A stretch of DNA of 64,000 bases from Actinoplanes utahensis (GTDB lineage: Bacteria > Actinomycetota > Actinomycetes > Mycobacteriales > Micromonosporaceae). The notes below the pieces were generated by a model that saw nothing but the letters and a program-made list of their open reading frames with translations, was not told the DNA's origin and ran no database searches. Below are positions 26,601 to 35,174 of the stretch, in pieces. The DNA lies in the NCBI RefSeq assembly GCF_016862455.1, contig NZ_BOMZ01000003.1, positions 1 to 64,000 of the forward strand. The letters run 5' to 3'. The position numbers and the translations under genes are program-made. Each line of letters starts with the position of its first letter. The first letter of the stretch is position 1.

Positions 26601-26832
26601 GCACGATGACGTCCGCGCCGAACTGTGACCGGGCCCGGGAGACGAGGATCTGCAACGCTTTCGCCGGATGCTCGGGCTGGTCGCCGGGCCACAGCGCCTC
26701 GATCAGTCGCCTGGTGCCGCAGCCGGTCCGCAGATCGCCGGCGAGCAGGGCGATCAGGCCGCGGAGCCGGGCACCGGAGATCTCCCGATCCCGGAAACAG
26801 ACGCGCGACAACAGGACCAGATCGACGGTCAC
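23677..26832 (-). CDS. AfsR/SARP-type transcriptional regulator with NB-ARC and TPR domains
   Basis: A 1051-residue regulator. The order is an OmpR-type winged helix (about 1-85: ALWPGDQPEHPAKALQILVSR), a BTAD helical domain (about 90-230), an NB-ARC ATPase (from about 260, P loop GPGGLGKTRLA, LLVLDNCEHVV, LITSRTPLGL) and a long TPR-like C-terminus. The GTG at 26832 opens the winged helix (VTVDLVLLSRVCF). The same frame is open to 27495, but that stretch is antisense to the MarR gene and is not part of the protein. It probably controls a nearby operon such as the DrrAB exporter or the MarR/MFS pair. Confidence 0.85.
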   Translation of the reverse strand: MTVDLVLLSRVCFRDREISGARLRGLIALLAGDLRTGCGTRRLIEALWPGDQPEHPAKALQILVSRARSQFGADVIVRTPTGYRLTLTEDRVDSAAVLVRAAAAARCARAGDHAAALAHADAGLAFWPDQKPRAGDGSGDPLAVLRAERQATHRDLVRLRALALARLGRAAEAVEPLTALADGLPRDEELLLELLRCEAATAGPAAALARYDAHRRALRDDLGADPGPALQEEHRRLLQGAVPTIRHGVVHEPNPLLGRDADLATVESLLRTSRVVSVVGPGGLGKTRLAHTVARRAETPAVTFVALAGISAAAEVSAEVAAALGAGDSPRGHLTPLAGAAAVLAKGPHLLVLDNCEHVVEAVAELVANLVAMTGEPRILITSRTPLGLSSEVVHHLPELSPATSAELFAQRARAARPGADLPPAAVAELCRHLDGLPLAIELAAARVRIMSVPELARRLNDRFGLLRGGARDAPARHHTLHAVVDWSWNLLDPAGQAAMRALSVFPDGFTVAAAGWILGTGPPALDGSAAGWADRVEPLLVLERLVDHSLLKVFDTPSGSRLRMLETVREFSAARLAESGQTEEATAAFLVWVRAFGLEHHATMFGPEPYQAAAAVQAEQENLLHALRLAVGRDDRATIAAVTAVLGGLWLIDSDYARLAGLVRQVSWPLSHFRPEPGFAEITRGALVVSLASAFGSDGPRPVRAVVALRRLGPAPVDSVVGVVGRVMGALGDPVELERLCAGPDPLPAGAAGILAAYHWEGAGDLDAALTAARRALGRFTGLKVPWLLAVGHCRIAELCLQREQGAEARAHLLAAIPITDRLGARKTAAGIRAWLILANLQTGDTVEAERWLDALARITFDEEPDAWSVGYELGIRAELHLARGEVEAGLRLWRRVADRVRDDILDPWVIEARAVTVVAHARHGRLDRVADLAAALPARLTRLLTHPLVDPPPYLVEQALCGTLLLAVGATRLTTSGANDGGAAPRAGVRMIALAERFRFLRNFQPTMSAAAARADAERADRAAYEEAVSSYATLDAGGLRAAALALLD

Positions 26833-26997
26833 CCGCCCAGCGTATCGACGTCCGTCACCGGCCGGCCTCCGCCGCCCCGGAATACGGCCGCACACCCCGG
26901 CCGGCCGTCGGCGCCGTCTCGGCGGCGGTGAGACGGCACCGACGACCAGCCGAGTGTTCCGAGACGGATCATCCGGAGCGGAACTACTCTTGGCCGC

Positions 26998-27486
26998 ATG
27001 ACCGCGATGGCGCCCACCCGTACCGAGACCGACCTGTCGTTCCTGCTCGACCGGACCAGCCATGTGCTGCGTACCCGGATGGCGGCGGCACTCAGCGAGA
27101 TCGGGCTCACCGCGCGCATGCATTGTGTCCTGGTGCACGCGTGCGAGCAGGAGCGGACGCAGATCCAGCTGGCCGAGCTCGGCGACATGGACAAGACAAC
27201 GATGGTGGTCACGGTCGATGCCCTGGAGAAGGCGGGGTACGCGGTACGCCGCCCGAGCAGGACCGACCGCCGTGCCCGGATCATCGCGGTGACCGAGGCC
27301 GGCGCGGAGATCGCCCGGCGTAGTCAGGCGATCGTCGACGGCGTGCACCGTGATGCTCTGCGGTCGATTCCGGACGACGAGCGCGAAATCCTGGTCCGCG
27401 CCTTGAACCGGCTGGTCACCGACCATCTCGCCGACCCCGTGGAGAACCCGCAGCCGGCGCGCCGCGCCCGGGAGCGCAGCAAATAG
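26998..27486 (+). CDS. MarR family regulator
   Basis: A 162-residue winged-helix repressor: LRTRMAAALSEIGLTARMH, LAELGDMDKTTMVVTVDALEKAGYAVRRPSRTDRRARI with the wing Asp-Arg pair. It lies 73 bp upstream of an MFS drug exporter gene in the same direction, the usual layout where a MarR protein senses a toxic compound and derepresses its pump. The AT-rich gap between them is the likely operator. No clear ribosome binding site precedes the ATG. Confidence 0.85.
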   Translation: MTAMAPTRTETDLSFLLDRTSHVLRTRMAAALSEIGLTARMHCVLVHACEQERTQIQLAELGDMDKTTMVVTVDALEKAGYAVRRPSRTDRRARIIAVTEAGAEIARRSQAIVDGVHRDALRSIPDDEREILVRALNRLVTDHLADPVENPQPARRARERSK

Positions 27487-27500
27487 ATCCGACAAGGATC

Positions 27501-27519
27501 GTCTATAACAAAACTATCT
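27501..27519. promoter_or_regulatory. Candidate MarR operator/promoter of the MFS gene
   Basis: GTCTATAACAAAACTATCT is a strikingly AT-rich, roughly symmetric stretch (TATA...ACTAT) in the 73-bp gap between the marR-like gene and its pump. TATAAC also fits a -10 element. This rests on position and base composition only. Confidence 0.35.
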
Positions 27520-27559
27520 GGTACGTTCCTACCTGTCGCGCTCGATGGGGAGGAACACC

Positions 27560-29026
27560 ATGCCGTACCCGAAACGCTGGACCGCTCTCGCCGTGCTCTC
27601 GGCCGCCGGGCTGATGACGATCCTGGACGGCAGCATCGTCACCGTCGCCATGCCCGCGATCCAGCAGGACGTCGGGTTCTCCCCGGCGGGGCTGAGCTGG
27701 ATGGTCAACGCCTACCTGATCCCGTTCGGCGGTCTGCTGCTGCTCGCCGGGCGCCTCGGCGACCTGATCGGCCGCCGCGCCGTGTTCCTCGCCGGCACCG
27801 TCGTCTTCACCGCCGCGTCGCTGCTCGCCGGCCTCGCCGCGGACCCCGCGACCCTGATCGCCGCCCGGTTCCTCCAGGGCGTCGGCAGCGCGATGGCCGC
27901 GGCCGTGGTCCTCGGCATCCTCGTCACGCTCTTCACCGACCCGGCCGAGCGCACGAGGGCGATCGCGATCTTCAGCTTCACCGGGGCGGCCGGCGCGTCC
28001 ATCGGGCAGGTGCTCGGCGGCGTCCTCACCGACGCCCTCGACTGGCCGTGGATCTTCTTCATCAACGTGCCGATCGGCATCGCGACGGTGGCGCTCGCCC
28101 TCACCGCGCTCCCCCGCGACCGGGGCGCCGGGCTCTCCGCGGGCGCCGACGTGATCGGCGCCGTGCTGGTCACCGCCGGTCTGATGCTCGGCATCTCCAC
28201 GATCGTCACCGAGGCGCACACCCTCGTCCTCGGCACCGTCGCGGTGCTGCTGCTGGTGCTGTTCTTCGTGCGCCAGGCCACCGCGGCGAACCCGCTGATG
28301 CCGCTGCGCATCCTGCGGTCACGCGCCGTGTCCGGAGCCAACGTGGCGCAGATGCTGACCGTCGCCGGGATGTTCGCCTTCCAGGTGCTGGTGGCGCTCT
28401 ACATGCAGAACGTGCTCGGCTACGGCGCCCTGGCGACCGGCCTGGCCATGCTGCCCGCGGCGGTCGGCATCGGCGCGGTCTCGCTGTTCGTGTCCGCGCC
28501 GCTCAGCAACCGGTTCGGGAGCCGGGCGGTGCTGCTCGCCGGGCTGGTTCTGCTGGTCGCGGCGATGGCGTGGCTCAGCCGGATCCCGGTGCGGGCCGAC
28601 TACGTCACCGACCTCCTGCCGGTGATGCTGCTGATCTCCGGTGGCGGGCTGGTGCTGCCGGCGCTGGCCGCGCTCGGCATGTCCGGGGCCCGGGAGAGCG
28701 ACGCCGGGCTGGCTTCCGGGCTGTTCAACACCACCCAGCAGGCCGGCATGGCGATCGGGGTGGCGGTGCTGTCCACGCTCGCCGCCTCCCGTACGTCGGA
28801 GCTGGTGGCGGCGGGGTGGTCCGAGGCGGCGGCGCTGACCGGCGGGTACCGGCTCGCCTTCACCGTCTCGGCCGGGCTGCTGCTCGCCGCCTTCCTGGTC
28901 GGCGTCGCCGTCCTCCGCCGGCCGGCCGGATCCACCGGCGCCGGGCCCACCCCTTCCCCGGGATCCGCCCTTTCCGCGGCGGCGGCGGAGAGACCGGAGT
29001 CGCCGAGCCCCGCAGCGACTGCCTGA
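27560..29026 (+). CDS. MFS drug exporter, DHA2 (EmrB/QacA) family
   Basis: A 488-residue, 14-helix proton-driven efflux pump. Helix 1 carries the family motif LDGSIVTVAMPAIQQDVG, the loop between helices 2 and 3 has GRLGDLIGRRAVF, and motif C is in GAAGASIGQVLGGVLTD. It acts in the cytoplasmic membrane and probably exports a hydrophobic drug or pigment. I chose the ATG at 27560 with GGGGAGGA upstream rather than the ATG at 27545, which lies within that ribosome binding site. The tail is Pro/Ala/Ser-rich. It is paired with the upstream MarR regulator. Confidence 0.9.
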   Translation: MPYPKRWTALAVLSAAGLMTILDGSIVTVAMPAIQQDVGFSPAGLSWMVNAYLIPFGGLLLLAGRLGDLIGRRAVFLAGTVVFTAASLLAGLAADPATLIAARFLQGVGSAMAAAVVLGILVTLFTDPAERTRAIAIFSFTGAAGASIGQVLGGVLTDALDWPWIFFINVPIGIATVALALTALPRDRGAGLSAGADVIGAVLVTAGLMLGISTIVTEAHTLVLGTVAVLLLVLFFVRQATAANPLMPLRILRSRAVSGANVAQMLTVAGMFAFQVLVALYMQNVLGYGALATGLAMLPAAVGIGAVSLFVSAPLSNRFGSRAVLLAGLVLLVAAMAWLSRIPVRADYVTDLLPVMLLISGGGLVLPALAALGMSGARESDAGLASGLFNTTQQAGMAIGVAVLSTLAASRTSELVAAGWSEAAALTGGYRLAFTVSAGLLLAAFLVGVAVLRRPAGSTGAGPTPSPGSALSAAAAERPESPSPAATA

Positions 29027-29028
29027 AC

Positions 29029-29072
29029 CGCCGAAGCCCTCCGGAAGCTCACTTCCGGAGGGCTTCGCGGCG
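29029..29072. terminator. Strong bidirectional terminator
   Basis: The arm GAAGCCCTCCGGAAG (29033-29047) pairs perfectly with 29052-29066 around a CTCA loop, extended at the base by CGCC/GGCG with a 2-nt bulge. It lies between the convergent MFS and PBP genes. Confidence 0.85.
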
Positions 29073-29081
29073 TTCAGAACG

Positions 29082-31247
29082 TCATGGGGCCGGGAACTCC
29101 TGGATCTCCTTGCCGTCCATGTAGTCGGCGAGGGTCTCGTACACCGCGGGGTTGACGATGCCGTGCGACATCCGGTCCCGGTGCCCCGCCCAGTCCGGGT
29201 TCGCCAGGTAACCGGCGACGACCAGCGACCGCGTCCCGGCCACCAGGGCCGCGGTCTTGTCGTTGTCGGTGGTGCCGGTCTTGCCGAAGACCGGGTGGCC
29301 GACGACGTCGCGGACCTGCGGCGCGGTCGAGCCCGCGCAGTCGCCGAGCTGGGCGCGGTCACCGACCGGGCAGCGGGCCGCGTCGAGGGCCTTGCGCGCC
29401 GCGTCCTTGGTGGTGGCGCGGGTGCACTCCGGCTTCCCGGCGTCGATCCTCTTGCCGTCGGCGGTGGTGATCTGCTGGATCGGGGTAGCCTTGCAGTACA
29501 TGCCGTCGGCGGCCAGGGTGGCGTACGCGTTCGCGATGTCCAGCGGCGTCGACGCCGACACCCCGAGGGTGAACGCGCCCCACTCGTGCGCGTAGTCCTT
29601 GTTGTTCGCCAGGCGCGCGTCCTCCGACGACCGGAACTGGATGCCGAACCGTTTCGCCACGTCGACCACCTTCTCCGCGCCGACCTGCTCCTGCAACGGC
29701 ACGAAGTACGTGTTCACCGACTTGCCGAACGCCGTCCACATGTTGAAGTTCCCGGCCTCGCCGGCCGACGCGTTGCTCGGGCAGTAGTAGCCGCCGCACG
29801 ACTCCGGTCCCGAGTCCAGGTAGCCGGATCGGTACTTCGCCGGCGAGTCGATCGTGGTGTCCAGGCCCATCCCGGCCTCCAGCGCCGCGACCATGGTGAA
29901 CATCTTGAACACCGAGCCGGCCTGGTAGCCGGGGACACCCGAGCTGCCGGTGATGATCGGGTTCGTGGTGTTCGGGAAGGTGCCGCGGATGCCCTTCTCG
30001 GCCAGATCCGGGTTGGACGACAGCCTGTTCTGCGGGTGCGCCTCGGCGTCGATCTTGAACTTGCGGTTCGTCGCGAGCGCCCGCACCGCGCCGGTGCCCG
30101 GCTGGACCGCGGCCAGCATCAGCGCGTTCGGGTCGTCGTCGTCCTGACGGTCGCTGATCTCCGCCCGGGCCGACGCCTGCGCCTGCAGGTCCAGGGTGGT
30201 GACGATCCGGTAGCCGCCCTCCTTGAGCACGCGCTCCCGGTCGTACGTCGTCGCGCCGAAGGCGTCCTGGCTCAGCCACCAGCGGTAGAAGTAGTCGCAG
30301 AAGAAGCCCCAGTGGTTCTTCGCCACCGAGACGCAGCCGCTGCTCGGCCGCTTCGTCTTCTTCGGCAGCGCCGCCTTCTTCGCCGTGGCCGCCTCGGCCT
30401 CGGTGATCAGCTTCATGTCGAGCATGTTGGCGACGATGTAGTCGCGGCGGGCCAGCGCCTGCGGGTAACCCGTCGTGGTCGTCGGGTCGAACGCGGTCGG
30501 CGCCTTCACCATGCCGGCCAGCAGCGCCGACTCGGCGACGGTCAGGTCGGCCGCCTTCTTCCCGAAGTAGACCTGGCTGGCCGCGTTGATGCCGTACGCC
30601 CCGTTGCCGAACGGGGCCATGTTCAGATAGCGCTCCAGGATCTGCTGCTTGGTGAGATCCTTCTCGACCTGGATCGCGTACTTCATCTCGGTGACCTTGC
30701 GCTCGACCGTGTCCTTGGTCGCGTCCACCACCGCCTGCGGGTCGGTGGCCGAATAGGCGAGGGCCATCCGCACGTACTGCATGGTCAGCGTCGAGGCGCC
30801 CTGCTTGCTGCCGCCCTGCTTGTTGCTGACGAACGCGCGGGCCACACCTTTCAGGTCGACGCCGTTGTGGTCGTAGAACTTGTGGTCCTCGGCCGCCACG
30901 ATCGCGTCCTGCATGTTCTGCGAGATCCTGGCGAGCGGCACGTCGCTGCGGAACTCGTCGTACATGATCGCGATCTGCGTCCTGCCGTCCGAGGCGTAGA
31001 TCCGCGACACCTGCGGCGACGACTGCTGGATCAGCTCGGACGGCATCTCCCCCAGCTCCTCGGCGCCGGCCTTCGCGGCCAGACCGGCTATCGCCACCGC
31101 CGGGAACGACGCGGCCGCGACCGCCAGAGCAGCGAAGACGCCGCATATCAGCAGGATCGCGGCGCTGCGGAAGGAACGGGTCCGGGGCTCGGGAGAGGTG
31201 TTGCCGACAGTCACCCGCACCAAGCTACCCAGCTGGATCCGCGCCAT
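29082..31247 (-). CDS. Class A penicillin-binding protein (transglycosylase-transpeptidase)
   Basis: A 721-residue bifunctional peptidoglycan synthase. A short cytoplasmic N-terminus leads to a membrane helix (about 28-56). The GT51 glycosyltransferase domain (about 95-265) has the catalytic Glu120 in VAAEDHKFYDH and GASTLTMQYVR. The transpeptidase domain (about 345-690) has the active Ser445 in SVFK, the KSVN motif at 509-512 and GKTGT near the end. It polymerises and cross-links the wall outside the membrane. The start is uncertain: the ATG at 31247 lacks a clear ribosome binding site and nearby GTG codons could serve. Confidence 0.9.
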   Translation of the reverse strand: MARIQLGSLVRVTVGNTSPEPRTRSFRSAAILLICGVFAALAVAAASFPAVAIAGLAAKAGAEELGEMPSELIQQSSPQVSRIYASDGRTQIAIMYDEFRSDVPLARISQNMQDAIVAAEDHKFYDHNGVDLKGVARAFVSNKQGGSKQGASTLTMQYVRMALAYSATDPQAVVDATKDTVERKVTEMKYAIQVEKDLTKQQILERYLNMAPFGNGAYGINAASQVYFGKKAADLTVAESALLAGMVKAPTAFDPTTTTGYPQALARRDYIVANMLDMKLITEAEAATAKKAALPKKTKRPSSGCVSVAKNHWGFFCDYFYRWWLSQDAFGATTYDRERVLKEGGYRIVTTLDLQAQASARAEISDRQDDDDPNALMLAAVQPGTGAVRALATNRKFKIDAEAHPQNRLSSNPDLAEKGIRGTFPNTTNPIITGSSGVPGYQAGSVFKMFTMVAALEAGMGLDTTIDSPAKYRSGYLDSGPESCGGYYCPSNASAGEAGNFNMWTAFGKSVNTYFVPLQEQVGAEKVVDVAKRFGIQFRSSEDARLANNKDYAHEWGAFTLGVSASTPLDIANAYATLAADGMYCKATPIQQITTADGKRIDAGKPECTRATTKDAARKALDAARCPVGDRAQLGDCAGSTAPQVRDVVGHPVFGKTGTTDNDKTAALVAGTRSLVVAGYLANPDWAGHRDRMSHGIVNPAVYETLADYMDGKEIQEFPAP

Positions 31248-31359
31248 GCAGGGTAAGCGAAATCCGTCACACGCGGTCACCGAAGTCGAGTTTCCGGTCC
31301 CGGCCCGCCGACCTGCCCGGTTGGCCGACAATGACGGAATAGACACGGGGAGGTGTCCG

Positions 31360-31698
31360 ATGGCGGTCATTTCACAGGCGTACCCGCTGTGGTGTGCGGC
31401 CCGCGACGGCCGGGACGTACGCGTCGGCCGGGTGTTCGGCTGGATGTCGGACCGGCCACTGCCCGAGGCCGCCGCCGCCGAGAAGGTCGCCGACGCGACC
31501 GCCGCCACCGGTGCCGACGCCCGCTTCTCCCCGCTGGTCACCTGGGACCCGCCGCGCGGCGGCGCCGCGCCGGGCGGCCTGGTCCGCTGCGGCCGCGACG
31601 AGGAGGGCCGTTTCCTCCCCGTGCACTTCGGCGCCACCCGCGACGAGGCCCTCGCCGGCGCCGTCACCTCCGCCCCGGCACCCCCGGCCGGATCCTGA
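31360..31698 (+). CDS. Small hypothetical protein
   Basis: A 112-residue protein of unknown family with no signal peptide or membrane helix. It contains LWCAARDGRDVRVGRVFGWM and a Gly/Pro-rich C-terminal half. GGGGAGG lies 7 nt before the ATG and the third-position G/C bias is strong, so it is probably real. It is divergent from the PBP gene and converges on the nuclease gene. Confidence 0.6.
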   Translation: MAVISQAYPLWCAARDGRDVRVGRVFGWMSDRPLPEAAAAEKVADATAATGADARFSPLVTWDPPRGGAAPGGLVRCGRDEEGRFLPVHFGATRDEALAGAVTSAPAPPAGS

Positions 31699-31710
31699 GG
31701 CGCCGGGGGT
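31680..31710. terminator. Hairpin terminator between convergent genes
   Basis: The arm ACCCCCGG (31680-31687) pairs with CCGGGGGT (31703-31710) around a 15-nt loop. It overlaps the last codons of the small plus-strand gene and lies just after the nuclease stop. Confidence 0.5.
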
Positions 31711-31722
31711 GACGGGCCGGGG

Positions 31723-32898
31723 TCAGCCGAAGATCGACGCGGCGTACTCCGGGTGGTCGATGAACGGGTTCCGGTTGCGCTGGTAGCTGCTGTAGATGAC
31801 CTGGTTGCGGTTCTTCTCGAAGGAGTCCGGCGGGTCCTGGGTGTGCCAGGCCAGCAGGGTGGAGAGCTTGCCGACGTACGGGCGGGCGCCGTTGCCCGTC
31901 GTGTTGTTGGCCTCCAGGTCGGGGAAGCTGTCGTCGCCCTCGTACCGGACGGCCATGTAGAGGATCATCCGGGCGACGTCGCCCTTGACCGCGTTGCGGG
32001 GCTCCCACGAGTCGGCGTCGGCGTAGTTGCCGGAGACGCCGGAGACCGCGCTGCCGCCGGCGTCGAAGTCGAGGTTGCCGCGGCGCGCATTGACCGTGAC
32101 GTCCTCGGGGCGCAGGTGGTGCAGGTCGGTGCCGGGACCGGTGGCGGTGCCGAAGTCGCCGTGCGACTGCGGCCAGACGTGCTCGCGGTTCCAGTCGCCG
32201 GTGGCGCCGCCGTTGAGCGTCTTGGCCCGGCTGACCCCGGAGTAGAGCAGGATGACGTTCGACGCGTTCGCCGGATCCTGGTCGGTCACCTTGAGGGCGT
32301 TCCAGACCGCGTCGTACGAGATCGCGGTGTCCCCGGTCGTGATGATGGTGTGCAGCGCCGCCTTGAGGCTCGCCCCGGACTTCCCGGCCGCCGCCGCGTA
32401 GTAGGCGCCGGCGCCGCTGGACGCGGTGGGCGAGACCGTGGCGGTCGGCGAGCCGGTGGCGGACGTCCCGAGGGTCATCGCGGTCGGTGACTTGAGGCCC
32501 GGGTGCGTGAAGTACGCCGTGAGCGTCCCGGTCACGGTCACCGGCCGGCCGAGCAGGGACGGGTTGGCGAGCAGCCCGAACGACGACCGGTACGCGCTGG
32601 TGACCTGCACGTACAGCATCCGGCTCGTGGTCGTCTCGGTCCTGCTGTCGGCGAGGGCGATCGCGGTGTCGCCGGTGAACGCGCTGAACCGGACGGTGTT
32701 CGTGGCGGTGGGCTCGCCGACGACGTAGCCGGTGACGGTGCCGGTGCCGCTCTGGCCGCTGATCGCCTGCGCGACCGTGAGGGCTGCGGCGGCCGTGGCC
32801 GGTGGCGCGGTGAGCACGGCGATGAATCCGGCCAGCAGGCCGGCGAGCGCGGGGAGGGTCAGCGCCAGGAGGCGCCGTCGTCGTGCCGGAACGGACAT
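31723..32898 (-). CDS. Secreted endonuclease I family nuclease with OB-like domain
   Basis: A 391-residue extracellular nuclease. It has a signal peptide of about 36 residues ending ATA. An N-terminal OB-fold-like domain (about 40-135: GTGTVTGYVVGEPTATNTVRF) and a Ser/Thr/Pro linker lead to the endonuclease I domain (about 160-390). This has the His-metal finger core NREHVWPQSHGDFG, LHHLRPEDVTVNARRGNLDFD and the closing WHTQDPPDSFEKNRN. It would degrade DNA or RNA in the environment for nutrient use. No operon partner is seen. Confidence 0.85.
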   Translation of the reverse strand: MSVPARRRRLLALTLPALAGLLAGFIAVLTAPPATAAAALTVAQAISGQSGTGTVTGYVVGEPTATNTVRFSAFTGDTAIALADSRTETTTSRMLYVQVTSAYRSSFGLLANPSLLGRPVTVTGTLTAYFTHPGLKSPTAMTLGTSATGSPTATVSPTASSGAGAYYAAAAGKSGASLKAALHTIITTGDTAISYDAVWNALKVTDQDPANASNVILLYSGVSRAKTLNGGATGDWNREHVWPQSHGDFGTATGPGTDLHHLRPEDVTVNARRGNLDFDAGGSAVSGVSGNYADADSWEPRNAVKGDVARMILYMAVRYEGDDSFPDLEANNTTGNGARPYVGKLSTLLAWHTQDPPDSFEKNRNQVIYSSYQRNRNPFIDHPEYAASIFG

Positions 32899-33027
32899 GG
32901 GGGCTCCATTCGCAGAGCGGCTGTATAGACAAGTGTCAGCAGAAAACTAGTGGCGCGGACCATCTCAAGAGGGTCATACGCGTTAACTTCTGGCACACGC
33001 CGTGCATGCTCCGCGCGCGGTCCGGCT

Positions 33028-33276
33028 CTAGTCGCGCAGGTGGCGGTAGGCCAGCAGCGCGACCACGGCAACGCCCACCACGTCGGCGAGGATCAGGGCG
33101 GCGGTCGGGCCCAGGAACGTCGCCACGAACGGCAGCGCCAGGAAACCGGCCAGGCACAGGAACGGGATCAGCGGGATGGGGCGGTCGCCCTGCATACGGC
33201 GTACGAAATCGGGATCTTCGGCGGCCAGCCGCTGCTCGATGTCCGCGAGCGCCCGGCGGTCCCTCTCCTCGAGCAT
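33028..33276 (-). CDS. DUF3040 family small membrane protein
   Basis: An 82-residue protein. The N-terminal LEERDRRALADIEQRLAAEDPDF is the DUF3040 hallmark, and two membrane helices follow (about 35-53 and 56-77). Proteins of this family are common in actinobacteria and their role is unknown. It lies divergent from ctaD. Confidence 0.8.
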   Translation of the reverse strand: MLEERDRRALADIEQRLAAEDPDFVRRMQGDRPIPLIPFLCLAGFLALPFVATFLGPTAALILADVVGVAVVALLAYRHLRD

Positions 33277-33410
33277 GGGTCACCTCCCGGCCGGCGCCGG
33301 CAAAGAGAAATGTGGCTGATGCGCTGATCTGGCACTGATTACTGCGGTAGAAGCCTATAACGGAGTGTGAGCAGGAGTTCTCCATATGTGAAGCTGAGGT
33401 GCTTGAGCGC

Positions 33411-35168
33411 ATGACCACCGTCGCCCCCAGGCCGACCCCGGTCCGGCCACATCCGGTCCGCCGGCAGGTGAAAGGTTCGGCACTGGCCCGGATCCTGCGT
33501 ACCACCGACGCGAAGCAGATCGGGATCATGTACATGATCACGTCGATCGTGTTCTACATGGTCGGCGGTGTCATGGCCCTGCTCATGCGGGCGGAGCTGG
33601 CCCGTCCCGGGATGCAGATGCTGTCGCCGGAGCAGTTCAACCAGCTGTTCACCATGCACGGCACGGCGATGCTGCTGTTCTTCGCCACCCCGATCGTGTT
33701 CGCGTTCGCCAACTACGTGGTGCCGATCCAGATCGGCGCCCCGGACGTGGCGTTCCCGCGGCTCAACGCGTTCGCGTACTGGCTGTACCTGTTCGGCACG
33801 ATCACCGCGATGAGCGGCTTCATCACGCCCGGCGGCGCGGCCGACTTCGGCTGGTTCGCCTACACCCCGCTGAGCAACAGCCTGCACTCCCCCGGCGTCG
33901 GCGGCAACGCCTGGGTCGTCGGCCTGGCGATCGGTGGTCTCGGCTCGATCCTCGGCGCGGTCAACCTGATCACCACGATCCTGACCCTGCGCGCCCCCGG
34001 CATGACCATGTTCCGGATGCCGATCCTCACCTGGAACATGCTGGTCACCAGCCTCCTGGTGATCCTGATCTTCCCGTTCCTGGCGGCCGCGCTGTTCGCG
34101 CTGGCCGCCGACCGGGTGCTCGGCGCGCACGTCTTCGACGTGGACACCGGCGGGCCGATGCTGTGGCAGCATCTGTTCTGGTTCTTCGGGCACCCCGAGG
34201 TGTACGTCATCGCGCTCCCGTTCTTCGGCATCATCACCGAGGTCGTCCCGGTGTTCAGCCGCAAGCCGGTCTTCGGCTACAAGGGCCTGGTCGCCGCGAC
34301 CCTGCTGATCGGCGCGCTGTCGATGAGCGTGTGGGCGCACCACATGTTCGCCACCGGCCAGGTGCTGCTGCCGTTCTTCAGCCTCCTGAGCTTCCTGATC
34401 GCGGTCCCGACCGGCATGAAGTTCTTCGTCTGGATCGGCACCATGTGGCGCGGCCAGATCAGCTTCGAGTCGCCGATGCTGTGGGCGGTCGGCTTCATGG
34501 TCACGTTCCTGTTCGGCGGCCTGTCCGGTGTGCTGCTCGCCGCCCCGCCGATCGACTTCCACGTCTCCGACTCGTACTTCGTGATCGCCCACTTCCACTA
34601 CGTGCTCTTCGGCACGATCGTGTTCGCGGTGTTCGCCGGCATCTACTACTGGTTCCCGAAGATGTACGGCCGGATGCTCGACGAACGCCTCGCCAAGATT
34701 CACTTCTGGCTCACGATGATCGGCTTCCACGGCACCTTCCTGGTGCAGCACTGGCTGGGCACCAAGGGCATGCCGCGGCGGTACGCCGACTACCTGCCCG
34801 CCGACGAGTTCACCTTCCTGAACACGTTCTCCACGATCGGCTCGTTCATCCTCGGGATCGCGACCCTGCCGTTCGTCTACAACGTGTGGAAGTCGTACAA
34901 GGTCGGCAAGCTGGTCACCGTGAACGACCCGTGGGGCCACGGCAACTCCCTGGAATGGGCGACCAGCAGCCCGCCCCCGCTGCGCAACTTCGACCGGATG
35001 CCGCGGATCCGTTCCGAGCGGCCCGCCTTCGACGAGAAGTTCCCGCACCTGGCAGCCGGCGAGCAGTCCCTGGCCGGGCCGCCGGAGGGTGGCGCCCGCC
35101 CGCTCCGCAAGGAGTCCGACGGCGGCGCCACCTACCCCGAGGACATCGCCTCCGACCGCGATCGCTGA
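33411..35168 (+). CDS. ctaD: Cytochrome c oxidase subunit I (aa3-type)
   Basis: A 585-residue, 12-helix catalytic subunit of the terminal respiratory oxidase, reducing O2 to water and pumping protons. It shows the haem a ligand region [12 protein letters not shown], the CuB/Tyr motif [14 protein letters not shown], the CuB histidines in WAHHMF and the haem ligands in [11 protein letters not shown]. The C-terminal tail after about 520 is hydrophilic. I chose the ATG at 33411, preceded by GAGGTG. It stands alone, away from ctaC and ctaE, so it may be a second copy in this genome. Confidence 0.95.
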   Translation: MTTVAPRPTPVRPHPVRRQVKGSALARILRTTDAKQIGIMYMITSIVFYMVGGVMALLMRAELARPGMQMLSPEQFNQLFTMHGTAMLLFFATPIVFAFANYVVPIQIGAPDVAFPRLNAFAYWLYLFGTITAMSGFITPGGAADFGWFAYTPLSNSLHSPGVGGNAWVVGLAIGGLGSILGAVNLITTILTLRAPGMTMFRMPILTWNMLVTSLLVILIFPFLAAALFALAADRVLGAHVFDVDTGGPMLWQHLFWFFGHPEVYVIALPFFGIITEVVPVFSRKPVFGYKGLVAATLLIGALSMSVWAHHMFATGQVLLPFFSLLSFLIAVPTGMKFFVWIGTMWRGQISFESPMLWAVGFMVTFLFGGLSGVLLAAPPIDFHVSDSYFVIAHFHYVLFGTIVFAVFAGIYYWFPKMYGRMLDERLAKIHFWLTMIGFHGTFLVQHWLGTKGMPRRYADYLPADEFTFLNTFSTIGSFILGIATLPFVYNVWKSYKVGKLVTVNDPWGHGNSLEWATSSPPPLRNFDRMPRIRSERPAFDEKFPHLAAGEQSLAGPPEGGARPLRKESDGGATYPEDIASDRDR

Positions 35169-35174
35169 CAGCTT